The notes beneath the pieces were generated by a model. The model was given only the letters and a program-made list of their open reading frames with translations. It was not told where the DNA came from and made no database searches. Source: Thalassomonas viridans (GTDB lineage Bacteria; Pseudomonadota; Gammaproteobacteria; Enterobacterales; Alteromonadaceae). Taken from it: a DNA stretch of 64,000 nucleotides. The stretch is taken from the NCBI RefSeq assembly GCF_000948985.2, contig NZ_CP059733.1, forward strand, positions 5,332,001-5,396,000. The letters run 5' to 3'. The position numbers were made by a program, and so were the translations under genes. Positions 33,814-42,924 of the stretch are shown piece after piece (within the stretch, counting starts at the first letter, position 1; each line of letters opens with the position of its first letter).

Positions 33814-36114
33814 TTACTCCTGAACTTTTTTAGATCTTGAATTGTCAATCGCCATCAACAGCGGCGGTAAAAAGAAGAAATCAACCACCAGGGCAATAAA
33901 AATGGTACTGGCGGTCAACAGGCCCATATCGGCATTCATTTTAAAGGTCGACTGTGCCAGCACGCCAAAGCCCGCCACCAAAACAAAGGTAGTGATCCAC
34001 AGGGCGCGGCCAACATTGTCAAAGGCGTAGTGCACCGCCTTCTGACTGTCCAGGCTCTTGTCACGGCGGGCATGCAGGTACTTGCTTAAAAAGTGCACGG
34101 TATCGTCTACGACTATACCTAAGGTCATGCCTATCACCACAGACATACCCAGCCCCACCTGGCCGTCATAAAGGCCCCATAAACCGAAACCTACCGCGGC
34201 GGGGATCAGGTTAGGCAACAGGCTGATGGCGCCGTAACGCCAGCTGCGCAGGGCAATGCCGAGTAATACCGAAATCAGCACCAGGGCTAAAGTTGTCCCC
34301 AGCAGCATGCTAAGAATATTACGCTGGCCGATATGGGCAAACATCAGGCTCGGGCTGGCGACATCCATCTTATACTGGGGGGCATGCTCGGCAAACCAGG
34401 CATTGATTTCCCCTTCAAGGGTAACCAGCTCATTGCTGGTAAGGTTTTTAAAGGTGGCGATAATCCGGGTAGAAGATTTATCCACGTCCAGCTGGTTGTT
34501 GAGATCCAGGCCATAGGGCAGCGACATTTCATATAACAGCAGGTATTGCGCCGACATTTCCTGGCTTTCCGGTAACCTGTACCAGTCAGGATCGTCGCCG
34601 TGCATGTTTTTATTTAACCGCTTTAAGGTATCGGTAATGGTATTAACGTGATCTGTCACCGGCAGCTGGCGTAACCAGTCGCTGAAATCGGAAATGGTAC
34701 GCAGATATTCGGGATCATTGATGCCGCTCGGCTGCTCGGTTTGCACCGACACTTCCATCAGCATCATGCCGGAAAGGTTTTCCGACATAAAATCGGTAGA
34801 CGCCCTGAAAGGCACGCTTTCATCGAAATATTTGACGAAGTCGTCGTTTAATTCATTGTTGGGGATAAAAAATGCCGAAGCGATAATAATGGCGCTGGTC
34901 AGGGGCAGCAGCAACCGGCGCTTGTTGATCACTAAATCCGCCAGCGTTGCCATCTTATCCTTGCGGCCGTTTTTCTGCACCTTAACCTTCACCGGCAACA
35001 CCGTCAGCAAGGCAGGGAAAATCGTCATAGAAAATACAAAGGCCAGCATCACCCCCATGGCGACTATATTGCCGAGATCGCGAAACGGCGGCGAGTCGGA
35101 AAAGTTCATGCTTAAAAAGCCGATAGCGGTCGTGGCGCTGGTCAGGAAAATCGGCTGCAGGTTAATGCGCAGACTCGCGGCGATGGCGCTGCGTTTGTCC
35201 GCCCCCTGGCGCATCTCGTAGAACATGGAGGTAAGAATATGGATACAGTCCGCCACCGCCAGGGTTAAAATCATGGTCGGCGCCGACGAAGAGGGCCCGC
35301 TCAGGTAAAAACCCAGCCAGCCGGCAAGGCCCATAGTGGTCACTATGCTCACGGCGATCACCAGGATAGTGGCAAAGGTACCGGTAATGGTTCTCAGCAA
35401 AAAGCCTATGGTAATGATCACCACCAGGAACATCAGCGGGATCAGGGTAGCACTGTCGTTCAGGGAAGCTTCGCCAAAGGCGCTGTTCATCATCACCATG
35501 CCGGACAGGTGAACCTGGGTGCCCGGGTTATCCTCCAGGAACTTGGCTTTGACTTCCCGGACAAAAGCCGCCACTTCCGGCACTTCGGTAATGGGATTTA
35601 TACCGGGCAGCTGCACGGTAACATTGACCACGGAAACATGGCCGCTGGGAGAGATGATCTTATTGACCAGCAAGGGCTCATTCAAAGCCACCTGCCTGAT
35701 TTTCTCCAGTTTCGCCGGGGTTAACCTTTGCGGGTTCATCACCAGGTCTTCAACGATCATGTCGTCTTCTTCGGCGAAGGTATACTGGAAGTTAGTTACC
35801 GAGTCCACCCGGGTGGAATAAGGGATCTGCCAGCTTTCTTTGGTCAGCTGCTTTAGCGCCGCCAAATGCTCTGTGGTAAAAATAGTATCCCCCTCCGGCA
35901 CCACAATAAAAGAGACGCTGTCGCTCTTACTGTAAACTTTCTGCATGGTTTCAAATGCCGTCAGCTGCGGGTTATCTTCGCCGAAGAATATCCGGTAGTC
36001 GTTTTTAAACACCAGCTTCTGGGCCCCGCCGGCGGCAGTCACCACTAATGCCAGGCAAACCAGGATAACCCATATGGGATGTTTGCCGACAAAGCTGAAA
36101 AATCTCTCTCTCAT
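33814..36114 (-). CDS. RND-superfamily (MMPL/HpnN-like) transporter
   Basis: 766 residues from the ATG at 36114, which has a GGAGAAGG ribosome site; an ATG 12 bp upstream lacks one. Twelve membrane helices in two halves, each preceded by a large periplasmic loop. Helix regions include LIPLMFLVVIITIGFLLRTI and LALVLISVLLGIALRSWRYG. TM4 and TM10 analogues (VADCIHILTSMFYEMRQGA and GIVVDDTVHFLSKYLHARR) carry conserved D/H pairs for proton relay. Length about 770 fits MMPL or hopanoid-type RND exporters rather than the ~1030-residue AcrB type. First gene of a three-gene operon; a palindromic operator lies just upstream. Confidence 0.92.
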   Translation of the reverse strand: MRERFFSFVGKHPIWVILVCLALVVTAAGGAQKLVFKNDYRIFFGEDNPQLTAFETMQKVYSKSDSVSFIVVPEGDTIFTTEHLAALKQLTKESWQIPYSTRVDSVTNFQYTFAEEDDMIVEDLVMNPQRLTPAKLEKIRQVALNEPLLVNKIISPSGHVSVVNVTVQLPGINPITEVPEVAAFVREVKAKFLEDNPGTQVHLSGMVMMNSAFGEASLNDSATLIPLMFLVVIITIGFLLRTITGTFATILVIAVSIVTTMGLAGWLGFYLSGPSSSAPTMILTLAVADCIHILTSMFYEMRQGADKRSAIAASLRINLQPIFLTSATTAIGFLSMNFSDSPPFRDLGNIVAMGVMLAFVFSMTIFPALLTVLPVKVKVQKNGRKDKMATLADLVINKRRLLLPLTSAIIIASAFFIPNNELNDDFVKYFDESVPFRASTDFMSENLSGMMLMEVSVQTEQPSGINDPEYLRTISDFSDWLRQLPVTDHVNTITDTLKRLNKNMHGDDPDWYRLPESQEMSAQYLLLYEMSLPYGLDLNNQLDVDKSSTRIIATFKNLTSNELVTLEGEINAWFAEHAPQYKMDVASPSLMFAHIGQRNILSMLLGTTLALVLISVLLGIALRSWRYGAISLLPNLIPAAVGFGLWGLYDGQVGLGMSVVIGMTLGIVVDDTVHFLSKYLHARRDKSLDSQKAVHYAFDNVGRALWITTFVLVAGFGVLAQSTFKMNADMGLLTASTIFIALVVDFFFLPPLLMAIDNSRSKKVQE

Positions 36115-36128
36115 TGCCTTCTCCATTG

Positions 36129-36141
36129 TGACGAATCGTCA
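36129..36141. promoter_or_regulatory. Palindromic operator in front of the RND operon
   Basis: TGACGAATCGTCA, two 6-bp arms around one central base, 15 bp upstream of the RND start. The same motif occurs in front of the TetR gene at 37067. Likely binding site of the TetR protein. Confidence 0.7.
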
Positions 36142-36264
36142 CTATACTCAGTAAAAAAAACGGCTTTTACACCGCGTTATTCTTTATTTCCACATGGCAA
36201 GCAGGACGAATTTTGTACAAAAATCTTATCTCAAGACGCACCGCTTGTCATGTGAAAAATGATG

Positions 36265-37017
36265 TTAAAAATTAAGTTCCCGCCCCAGGGCTTTCATTCT
36301 GGCCAGCTCTTCGCCGAAGACTTGCTCCAGGGCTTCTTTCAGGCCGGCTTTATAGTCTTTTTCATGGCTGAGCGGTCCCCAGCGCAGACCGTCAAGAAAA
36401 ATATTATTCTGGTTAAACAGCTCCCGCTCCACCACCAGGCCCGTACGGCCGCTGCATGATTCCACTTCATCGGCCAGCAAGGAAATCACCCCGTAACCCA
36501 GCGACCAGTTGGCAAAGCAAATTTGTTGCATATCCATATCAGGCGGCAAAGTAAAGCTCTTGTCGGCGATGGCTTCTTCGATCAGGTTAAAAAATATGCC
36601 CATTAACTTCATTTCCAGATGCTCTTGCTCCTGCACCCGCTTTATGGTGGATTTCTCATAGACGTTAGGACTTTTCGAACACATGGCCGACATAAACAGG
36701 GCGGGGTGCAAAATAGCATAGAACAGATACGAAAAATTAATCAGCAACATACGTTCCCGGGCACAGCCGGGATATTGGGACGCCCGGAAAAACAGATCCA
36801 ACATAATAGTGATGGCCTGATTACCGATCGCCAGCAGCAAGTCTTCCTTGCCGGTAAAGTGCTTATAGACAGTGCCTTTGGAATAAGAAACTTTCGCCAC
36901 TACCTTATCCATAGTGACATTGGCCACTCCCTCACGGGCAATCAGGGCAAGCGCCGCATCGATAATCTCTTGTTCCCTGGCCTGCAGGCTGTGTTCATCT
37001 AATATTTTCGGTGCCAT
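36265..37017 (-). CDS. TetR/AcrR-family regulator of the RND operon
   Basis: 250 residues. The N-terminal helix-turn-helix is typical: IIDAALALIAREGVANVTMD, then VAKVSYSKGTVYKHFTGKED. The remaining 190 residues form the helical ligand-binding and dimer domain. It lies upstream of the RND genes in the same direction, with 138 bp before the operon start. Both it and the operon have TGACGAWTCGTCA palindromes in their upstream regions, so autoregulation and repression of the exporter are the simplest model. Confidence 0.93.
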   Translation of the reverse strand: MAPKILDEHSLQAREQEIIDAALALIAREGVANVTMDKVVAKVSYSKGTVYKHFTGKEDLLLAIGNQAITIMLDLFFRASQYPGCARERMLLINFSYLFYAILHPALFMSAMCSKSPNVYEKSTIKRVQEQEHLEMKLMGIFFNLIEEAIADKSFTLPPDMDMQQICFANWSLGYGVISLLADEVESCSGRTGLVVERELFNQNNIFLDGLRWGPLSHEKDYKAGLKEALEQVFGEELARMKALGRELNF

Positions 37018-37066
37018 AAAGGATTATTTACCATGTTGTCGCCGTTTTCCCTGGCCGATGTTTAAA

Positions 37067-37093
37067 TGACGATTCGTCAGTGACGTTTCGTCG
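37067..37093. promoter_or_regulatory. Tandem operators upstream of the TetR gene
   Basis: TGACGATTCGTCA at 37067-37079 and a diverged second half-match TGACGTTTCGTCG at 37081-37093, 50 bp before the tetR ATG. Same consensus as the site at 36129. Confidence 0.7.
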
Positions 37094-37330
37094 ATAATAA
37101 ATTTATGACAGAAATATGTCAATCACAACCCCGTAAAAATTCTTAGGATAAACTCAGATGTTAACTTTAGCTCCCGGCTAATAGCATGATTAATAAAAGG
37201 ACTTTTTCCGGTATTTATGTCCGCCGTAAAACCCGTATTTTCCTTTCGGGAGAAAAGCCCGGCTTGTCCTTGCGTATCGCTGCTTTTCCCCGTATGCTAG
37301 CCGGCTTTTTTGCCAACCGGAGAGGAAAAA

Positions 37331-38698
37331 ATGTTAGGTTTTGATTACGGTACTTCAAACTGCGCCCTGGGCATTATGTCGGGGAATAAACCTGAGCTTA
37401 TCTCATTGGCCGGTCACGGCGCCTACATGCCTTCCTCCCTGTATGCTCCGGGCAGGGAAGTGATAGTCAACTGGTTACAGCAACAATTAGGCCCGCAAGC
37501 GAAAGCAGAACTTACCGGCCAGAGACGCTTCCAGTTGCAAAAAGGCCAGAGCATGTTGCGGGAGCTGGCGCTGGATGGTATTTCCGGTGACTTGTTTTTT
37601 GGTAAACAGGCCCTGAACCGCTACCTCGAAGATCCTTCGGAAGGTTACTATATCAAGTCCCCTAAATCCTTCCTCGGCGCCAGCGGCCTCAAACCCCAGC
37701 AAATCGCCCTGTTTGAAGATATAGTCGCGGCCATGATGGCCCATGTTAAACAACTGGCGGAGCAGGCATTACAGCAGGACCTGCATCAGGTGGTGATCGG
37801 CCGCCCGGTAAACTTCCAGGGCTTGAAAGGGGAAGAAAGCAATAAACAGGCAATTGATGTGCTCACCAATGCCGCCAGGCGGGTCGGTTACCGGGATATA
37901 GAATTTCAATTCGAACCCATAGCCGCCGGTTTCGAATTTGAAGCCGGTCTTGAGCGGGAAACCCGGGTATTGGTGGTAGATATCGGCGGCGGAACAACCG
38001 ACTGCTCTATGCTGCTGATGGGGCCTGAGCTGATGCCCAGCCTGGACAGGAGTGAACATTTATTGGGTCACAGCGGACAGCGTATCGGCGGAAACGACTT
38101 TGATATCCAGCTGGCCCTCAAAAGTATCATGCCGCAGCTTGGCATGGACAGTTCCCTAAAAACCGGCAAACCTATGCCGGTGAACAGTTATCGTGAAGCC
38201 GTGGCGATCAACAATATCAATGCCCAGACAGAATTCTACAGCGCGGCAAACGGCCGTTTCCTGCAGCAGCTTAAACGCGATGCCGAGCAGCCGGAGCTGG
38301 TTGAACGCCTACAGCAAGTGCACAGGGAAAAGCTAAGCTACCAGCTGGTTAACAGTGCCGAGCAAGCCAAAATCGCCCTGAGCGACAGCGATAGCTGCGT
38401 TATTGAGCTGGCGTACCTCAACAGCCGGGACGCGGATATCAGCGCCGATGCCGGCCGGAGCTTGCTGCTTGATGCCGCCAGGCGGGAATTAACCAATATC
38501 TGCGAATTAATGCAGGATACGGTTGAACAGGCCGGTTGCCAACCACAAGCGATCTTTGTGACCGGCGGCACCGCAAAATCGCCGGCATTAAGGGATTACC
38601 TGCAAGCCCGATATCCCGACAGCAAGTTTATTGTCGGGGATAATTTTGGCAGTGTCACCGCAGGCCTCACCCGCTGGTCCCACAGAATCTTCTCCTGA
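37331..38698 (+). CDS. yegD: Hsp70-family chaperone YegD
   Basis: 455 residues from the ATG at 37331 (GAGG ribosome site). Actin/Hsp70 ATPase motifs: phosphate-1 MLGFDYGTSNCALGIM, phosphate-2 VLVVDIGGGTTDCSMLLMG, adenosine motif AIFVTGGTAKSPALRDYL. The substrate-binding domain of DnaK is absent, as usual for YegD. The insert around HSGQRIGGNDFDIQLAL is also typical. Function beyond ATP binding is unclear. Confidence 0.94.
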   Translation: MLGFDYGTSNCALGIMSGNKPELISLAGHGAYMPSSLYAPGREVIVNWLQQQLGPQAKAELTGQRRFQLQKGQSMLRELALDGISGDLFFGKQALNRYLEDPSEGYYIKSPKSFLGASGLKPQQIALFEDIVAAMMAHVKQLAEQALQQDLHQVVIGRPVNFQGLKGEESNKQAIDVLTNAARRVGYRDIEFQFEPIAAGFEFEAGLERETRVLVVDIGGGTTDCSMLLMGPELMPSLDRSEHLLGHSGQRIGGNDFDIQLALKSIMPQLGMDSSLKTGKPMPVNSYREAVAINNINAQTEFYSAANGRFLQQLKRDAEQPELVERLQQVHREKLSYQLVNSAEQAKIALSDSDSCVIELAYLNSRDADISADAGRSLLLDAARRELTNICELMQDTVEQAGCQPQAIFVTGGTAKSPALRDYLQARYPDSKFIVGDNFGSVTAGLTRWSHRIFS

Positions 38699-38724
38699 TA
38701 CCGGCGAGTGCTATAACAAAGCAC

Positions 38725-38758
38725 GGCTTTCCCGGGAATTCCAACATCCGGGAAAGCC
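38725..38758 (+). terminator. Stem-loop after yegD
   Basis: Perfect 11-bp stem GGCTTTCCCGG / CCGGGAAAGCC with a 12-base loop, 27 bp past the stop; no T tract, so termination efficiency is uncertain. Confidence 0.5.
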
Positions 38759-39033
38759 TGAACTTATCCCTTTGCCATCCTCCGCTGCCTGACCCATAAG
38801 CTGACCCGTAACCGCAATCGGTAAATAACTTATCAGAGACTGTTAATAGCTTGTTTTATATTCGTAACACTTGTGTGACTAAAAACCATACTCATTTTGC
38901 GCAATCCTCAGGCAAATTTTACATTTACTAACATTTTCATAAACTTAAACACTGGCCCCTTTAATACGAAACATTTAGTATGCGCCTGCGAGTATTAACC
39001 CTGACAATGTCAGACTACAATCAGGAATGTTTT
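38759..39033. promoter_or_regulatory. Upstream region of the porin gene
   Basis: AT-rich 275 bp that must hold the porin promoter. An in-frame ATG at 38980 lies within it but the signal peptide begins at 39034. No clear operator was recognised. Confidence 0.4.
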
Positions 39034-39852
39034 ATGAAATTATTACCTCTTTCCACTCTGCTTTTAGCCGGCACTTCCCTGTTGGCCAGCGCCGGACTTC
39101 AGGCACAAGAGTATCAGTCAATCTCTAACGCAGGTTACACTAAATGGGACGACAGCCCTTCTGATGAAGACGCTTACAGCCTGGGTACCAAGTATTATTT
39201 CAAGAAGAAGTCTACCCTGGGGCCGCTGGATGAATTCGAATATATCAACAAAACCAGCAATATATCTGCTAACTACCTGAACCTGGAAAACAGCAACGAC
39301 TACCATGTTGCCGGTGAGTTGTTCATGGACCAGGTATTGGTAGGCGCTTCATATCAGTACCATGACATTGAACATGGCGGCAGTGATGACATCTACAGCC
39401 TGAGCTTAGGTTACCTGATCTCGGATGATTTCCTGGTTAAGGCAGAAGCTTACCGTAAAGATTCACATACCGATTACTTCTACTCGGCTTCTTACAACCA
39501 TCAAATCAACGACAGCGATTATTTCGGCTTCACTTTCCGCACCGATGAAGACTTTGATGCCAGAACGCTATCAAGCAAGTATTTTAAAGCTTTAGGCCAG
39601 GACAGCTATTTAACAGCCGGAGTTAGCTACAGGCACAATGACGACTTAGGTCACAGCATAGCCGCCAATGCAGAATACTTCTTTACCAGCCGTACTTCTA
39701 TCGGCGGCAGCTACGACGACAATGATGACTACACGGTCAGCGCCAAGCATTTCTTTAACACAACGTATGCTTTAGAAATCGGCTTCAAGAGCAACGGCAG
39801 AGAGCACGTAGATTACGATATCTACACTATCGACTTCAGCGCCCAGTTTTAA
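39034..39852 (+). CDS. Putative outer-membrane porin
   Basis: 272 residues from the ATG at 39034. A signal peptide (MKLLPLSTLLLAGTSLLASA) is followed by repeated amphipathic strands (SLGTKYYFKKKS, DYHVAGELFMDQVLVGASYQYHD), ending DYDIYTIDFSAQF with the C-terminal phenylalanine of barrel proteins. Very acidic (D/E/N-rich). It resembles the 'putative porin' group of Shewanella and Colwellia. It should form a general diffusion pore or a substrate-specific channel. Confidence 0.8.
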   Translation: MKLLPLSTLLLAGTSLLASAGLQAQEYQSISNAGYTKWDDSPSDEDAYSLGTKYYFKKKSTLGPLDEFEYINKTSNISANYLNLENSNDYHVAGELFMDQVLVGASYQYHDIEHGGSDDIYSLSLGYLISDDFLVKAEAYRKDSHTDYFYSASYNHQINDSDYFGFTFRTDEDFDARTLSSKYFKALGQDSYLTAGVSYRHNDDLGHSIAANAEYFFTSRTSIGGSYDDNDDYTVSAKHFFNTTYALEIGFKSNGREHVDYDIYTIDFSAQF

Positions 39853-39871
39853 TAGTTAATACCGGTGGGCA

Positions 39872-39918
39872 TCGCCATGCCATCCCGGTGAGCATGGCAT
39901 GCAGCCCATGCTGAGCAC
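39872..39918. repeat. Diverged third copy of the 51-bp repeat
   Basis: Shares ATCGCCAT, GAGCATGGCAT and a CATGCTGAGCA end with the tandem pair at 31621-31722. It lies after the porin gene, just before a stem-loop. Confidence 0.5.
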
Positions 39919-39926
39919 AAAGAAAT

Positions 39927-39953
39927 AAGCCAGTTATCTCAGATAACTGGCTT
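39927..39953. terminator. Stem-loop between convergent genes
   Basis: Perfect 13-bp stem AAGCCAGTTATCT / AGATAACTGGCTT with a one-base gap. The reverse side reads into TTATTTCTTT, so it probably terminates both converging genes. Confidence 0.7.
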
Positions 39954-40048
39954 AAATATAAATGTCCTGTCAACTTCCGCAACAGAGAACTTTCAACAGC
40001 GGGTCGAACAGCCTCCCTTCAGAAAGCAGACTTAGCTTTCAAATAAAC

Positions 40049-40291
40049 TTAAAGGCGGTGTCTGCCGCAAGGCTCAGAACCGACAATCCGGACATAAGGG
40101 GTTACAGTTCCTGAGGTATAAGTAGAACCGGTGCACTGGTTATCAACCCTTTCACCAACCACAGTCGAATAACTGGAGTCTGAATAATAGACAAATTCTA
40201 AAATAGAAAATGCGGCATATGCGTAAGAGGCAGTAAAAATAGTTGCGGCGGCAGCACCGGCAGTTAGAAGTTTTTTCATAGATGTTTTCAT
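40049..40291 (-). CDS. DUF6289-like small secreted protein
   Basis: 80 residues. A signal peptide (MKKLLTAGAAAATIFTASYAYA) is followed by a short mature domain with two cysteines: YYSDSSYSTVVGERVDNQC and GTVTPYVRIVGSEPC. The YYSD...VG...C...GTVTP...C pattern fits the DUF6289 family of small exported peptides. The two cysteines probably form a disulfide. Role unknown. Single gene. Confidence 0.65.
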   Translation of the reverse strand: MKTSMKKLLTAGAAAATIFTASYAYAAFSILEFVYYSDSSYSTVVGERVDNQCTGSTYTSGTVTPYVRIVGSEPCGRHRL

Positions 40292-40498
40292 GGGTTAACC
40301 CTTTTATTTTTATTAGCATTAATCAGGGCCAGAAAACGAAGACCGGATATTCCAGAAAGGCTTCACTACAACATCTCTCCCTGACGCATTAACATTAATA
40401 TAACATTTTAAACATGTAAAGCCTGTAAGGTAAATTTTATTCAAATACAGGAAAGACAAACCTGAAAAAACGCCGACCAGGCCGCGTAAATAAAGCGG

Positions 40499-41209
40499 TT
40501 AACGGTGAAAAACTTTTCTGACCTGTTCTATCAGCTCAGCCGGTGTCCCCAGGCTAAATGCCATACAATTGTCGGCAACAGCACCGGTATCCACCTCAAA
40601 AACCGGCGTTACCCGGTCAAACTTATAACCTATGCTCTGCAGCCTTATCTTCATGGTATGGCTGGACTCGATGATCATATCCACCCGCTTTTCCATCAGC
40701 TTACGCAGGTTAATGTCGTAGTTCGGGGTAATGTCCAGGTGCTTACTTTCTACAAAGCCATGTCCGAGTAAATATTGATAGCCGTACTCTTCTTTGGTGA
40801 TGCCGATAATATATTGCTTAAGATCTTCCAGGGTATCGATATTAATGTCTTTACGCTCGGATAAAGCATAAACGTACATGGAATGGGTGGGTAACAGCGG
40901 ACAAAGCCATTGAAATTTATCCTCCCGCTCCCGGGTACGGTAGATGGAATAGATCATGACATTTTTCTGCGTCAGCGCCATCTTATAGGCACGTACCCAG
41001 GGATAAAGGTTAATCCGGTATTCAATCCCGGCTTTATCCAGCAAGCTGCGAACCTTGTCTGTCGCGATACCGCCGACACTGCCATCGGGTAAAAGGTAGC
41101 TGTAGGGAGGCCAGTCTTCGGTGACAACTTCCAAAGGCTCCCCGGCATAAGCAGCAACAGAAATAAAATGCAGGCAACACATCAATAAAAATGCACCACT
41201 TTTTAACAT
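40499..41209 (-). CDS. Family-3 periplasmic solute-binding protein (orphan)
   Basis: 236 residues: signal peptide (GAFLLMCCLHFISVAAYA), then VVTEDWPPYSYLLPDGSVGG, the SBP_bac_3 opening, then YSIYRTREREDKFQWLCPLL and the lobe-2 segment IGITKEEYGYQYLLGHGF. It is shorter than usual (236) and ends ELIEQVRKVFHR. No transporter genes nearby. It is the third orphan of its type in this window. Confidence 0.88.
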   Translation of the reverse strand: MLKSGAFLLMCCLHFISVAAYAGEPLEVVTEDWPPYSYLLPDGSVGGIATDKVRSLLDKAGIEYRINLYPWVRAYKMALTQKNVMIYSIYRTREREDKFQWLCPLLPTHSMYVYALSERKDINIDTLEDLKQYIIGITKEEYGYQYLLGHGFVESKHLDITPNYDINLRKLMEKRVDMIIESSHTMKIRLQSIGYKFDRVTPVFEVDTGAVADNCMAFSLGTPAELIEQVRKVFHR

Positions 41210-41341
41210 TTATCCTCCTGCAACCGGGCCCACGCCATCAACTCAAGCAACCAATTAGTTATACTCTTATTTTTATCTGCCAACAAGGATGAAAATATAA
41301 ACAAAAAAATCTTCGGACAGCCTGAACCGGGTTAATCAGGC

Positions 41342-41704
41342 TCAGGCCCCCTGACCCATAGGTTTTCCGTAAGATCTTGAAGCGGATGAACTTTTAGCAT
41401 TAGCCAGCTCAAGCAGCAGCTGACCTAAATTGACCTGGTCATTTGCCACAAAGGAAGAGTGAGTCAACTGATCTTTCGCCAGTTTCTCTCCGGCAGCTTC
41501 GGTCAGCGGGGAGCTGTCGTGATTGAAATGCCAGAAGCTTATTGACGGAAAATTAAATTGTTCGGAAATTTTTGACGGATAGAAAAGCACACAGGCAAAC
41601 ACCAGCGCACTAATCAATAAAATGGCTATAAGAGGTTGAAACGGATGTAAGTTTTCCGAATGTTCAGCTTTGCTTTTTTTACCCAGATTACTGTCAGTAT
41701 CCAT
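41342..41704 (-). CDS. Hypothetical single-helix membrane protein
   Basis: 120 residues from the ATG at 41704 (AGAGGGGAAG directly upstream); a longer frame running back into the aldo/keto reductase gene is not credible. A short basic N-terminus (LGKKSKAEHSENLHPFQP), one membrane helix (LIAILLISALVFACVLFYP) and a periplasmic C-terminal domain ending SRSYGKPMGQGA. No family recognised. Confidence 0.6.
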   Translation of the reverse strand: MDTDSNLGKKSKAEHSENLHPFQPLIAILLISALVFACVLFYPSKISEQFNFPSISFWHFNHDSSPLTEAAGEKLAKDQLTHSSFVANDQVNLGQLLLELANAKSSSASRSYGKPMGQGA

Positions 41705-41873
41705 CTTCCCCTCTGCTAATAGAAAAAACACAACAAAAGTTACCGCACAGCCAAACCGGCTTGTGCGGCGATCAGGAAAATAATAACACCCTAAAGGCTG
41801 CTTGTTAATATCTTGTAATGCCCTGTAATGTTTTGTCGCAAAGCTAAGGGGAATAGCTCGAATTCTCCGGAAT

Positions 41874-42791
41874 TTAAGGCACAGCTTCGCCATTGCGGGC
41901 TTCAAGCAGTCGGTACCAGTCTTCCCGGCTATAATCCAGCTCCAGCGACTGCCTGGCCGCGACAATACGTTCCGGCGTGGTGGAACCGATAATCGGGCAT
42001 ATTTGTGCCGGGTGCTTCAACAGCCAGGCAAGGATCACTTGCCACGGCTGGCAGCCGTACTTTTCCGCCTGCAGGCTTAGTTCGTTTTCGATCCTTTGCT
42101 CGTCCGCGGCACTGAAGGTATTGCCCCAGGCAGAATAAGCGACGCCGCCAAGCGGGCACCAGGCCACGGGCGTTATGCCCGACTGCTGGCATAGATCTAA
42201 GGTGCCGTCGGTAAAGCTGTTGATATTGTGGATGTTAATTTCCACCTGATTAACCTGCAGCGGCACAGGCAAAGCCGATTGCAATAAACTGACCTGGGAA
42301 GGCGTGAAATTGCTGACACCGAAATGTTTCACCTTACCGGCACGGTGCAGCTGCATAAAGGTTTCCGCGACTTCGGCGGCATTAAACAAATAATCCGGCC
42401 GGTGCAGTAAAAATAAATCCAGGCTCTCAATATCCAGCCGCCCCAGGATACCGTCGACACTGCTTACCAGGTAATCCCTGCTGAAATCGTAACACTTAGG
42501 ATCCCCGGCTTTGGGGGTATCCTGAGCGCGGATCCCGGCCTTGGAGGTGATAATCAACTGCTCCCTTAACCCCGGGCTTTCCTTTAACACCTCGGCGAAC
42601 AGGGATTCGCTTAAACCGCCGGCATAAATGTCGGCATGGTCAAAGTGGTTATAGCCAGCTTCAATGGCGCTGCGCAGGGCCTGCTTGCCCTTTTCCCTGT
42701 CCGAGGGCGAATTATCGCCGGTAATGCGCATACAGCCATAAATCAGCCGTGAGGTATTTAATCCGGATTTACCTAATTGAATCTTTTCCAT
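41874..42791 (-). CDS. Aldo/keto reductase
   Basis: 305 residues, TIM-barrel AKR. Signatures are IQLGKSGLNTSRLIYGCMRI at the start, FDHADIYAGGLSESLFAEVL (catalytic Asp and Tyr), VKHFGVSNFTPSQVSLLQ, and ICPIIGSTTPERIVAARQSL in the NADPH-binding end. It reduces aldehydes or ketones with NADPH; the physiological substrate is unknown. It resembles the YdhF-type group in length and C-terminal pattern. Confidence 0.93.
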   Translation of the reverse strand: MEKIQLGKSGLNTSRLIYGCMRITGDNSPSDREKGKQALRSAIEAGYNHFDHADIYAGGLSESLFAEVLKESPGLREQLIITSKAGIRAQDTPKAGDPKCYDFSRDYLVSSVDGILGRLDIESLDLFLLHRPDYLFNAAEVAETFMQLHRAGKVKHFGVSNFTPSQVSLLQSALPVPLQVNQVEINIHNINSFTDGTLDLCQQSGITPVAWCPLGGVAYSAWGNTFSAADEQRIENELSLQAEKYGCQPWQVILAWLLKHPAQICPIIGSTTPERIVAARQSLELDYSREDWYRLLEARNGEAVP

Positions 42792-42924
42792 TATTGCCTG
42801 ATTGTTAAGATTTAAAATTAAAGATTAAAGTAAAACTTTAAAAATATGATGTAAACGATAAAACATTTCATCAGGTTAACACTCAGCCGGATAGCCAAAT
42901 CCGGCCGCATGGCCTGACAAGTGG

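Noticed and set aside
41705..41965. Upstream extension of the 41342 membrane protein
   Set aside because: It runs into the aldo/keto reductase gene in another frame and lacks a ribosome site; the ATG at 41704 has a strong one.
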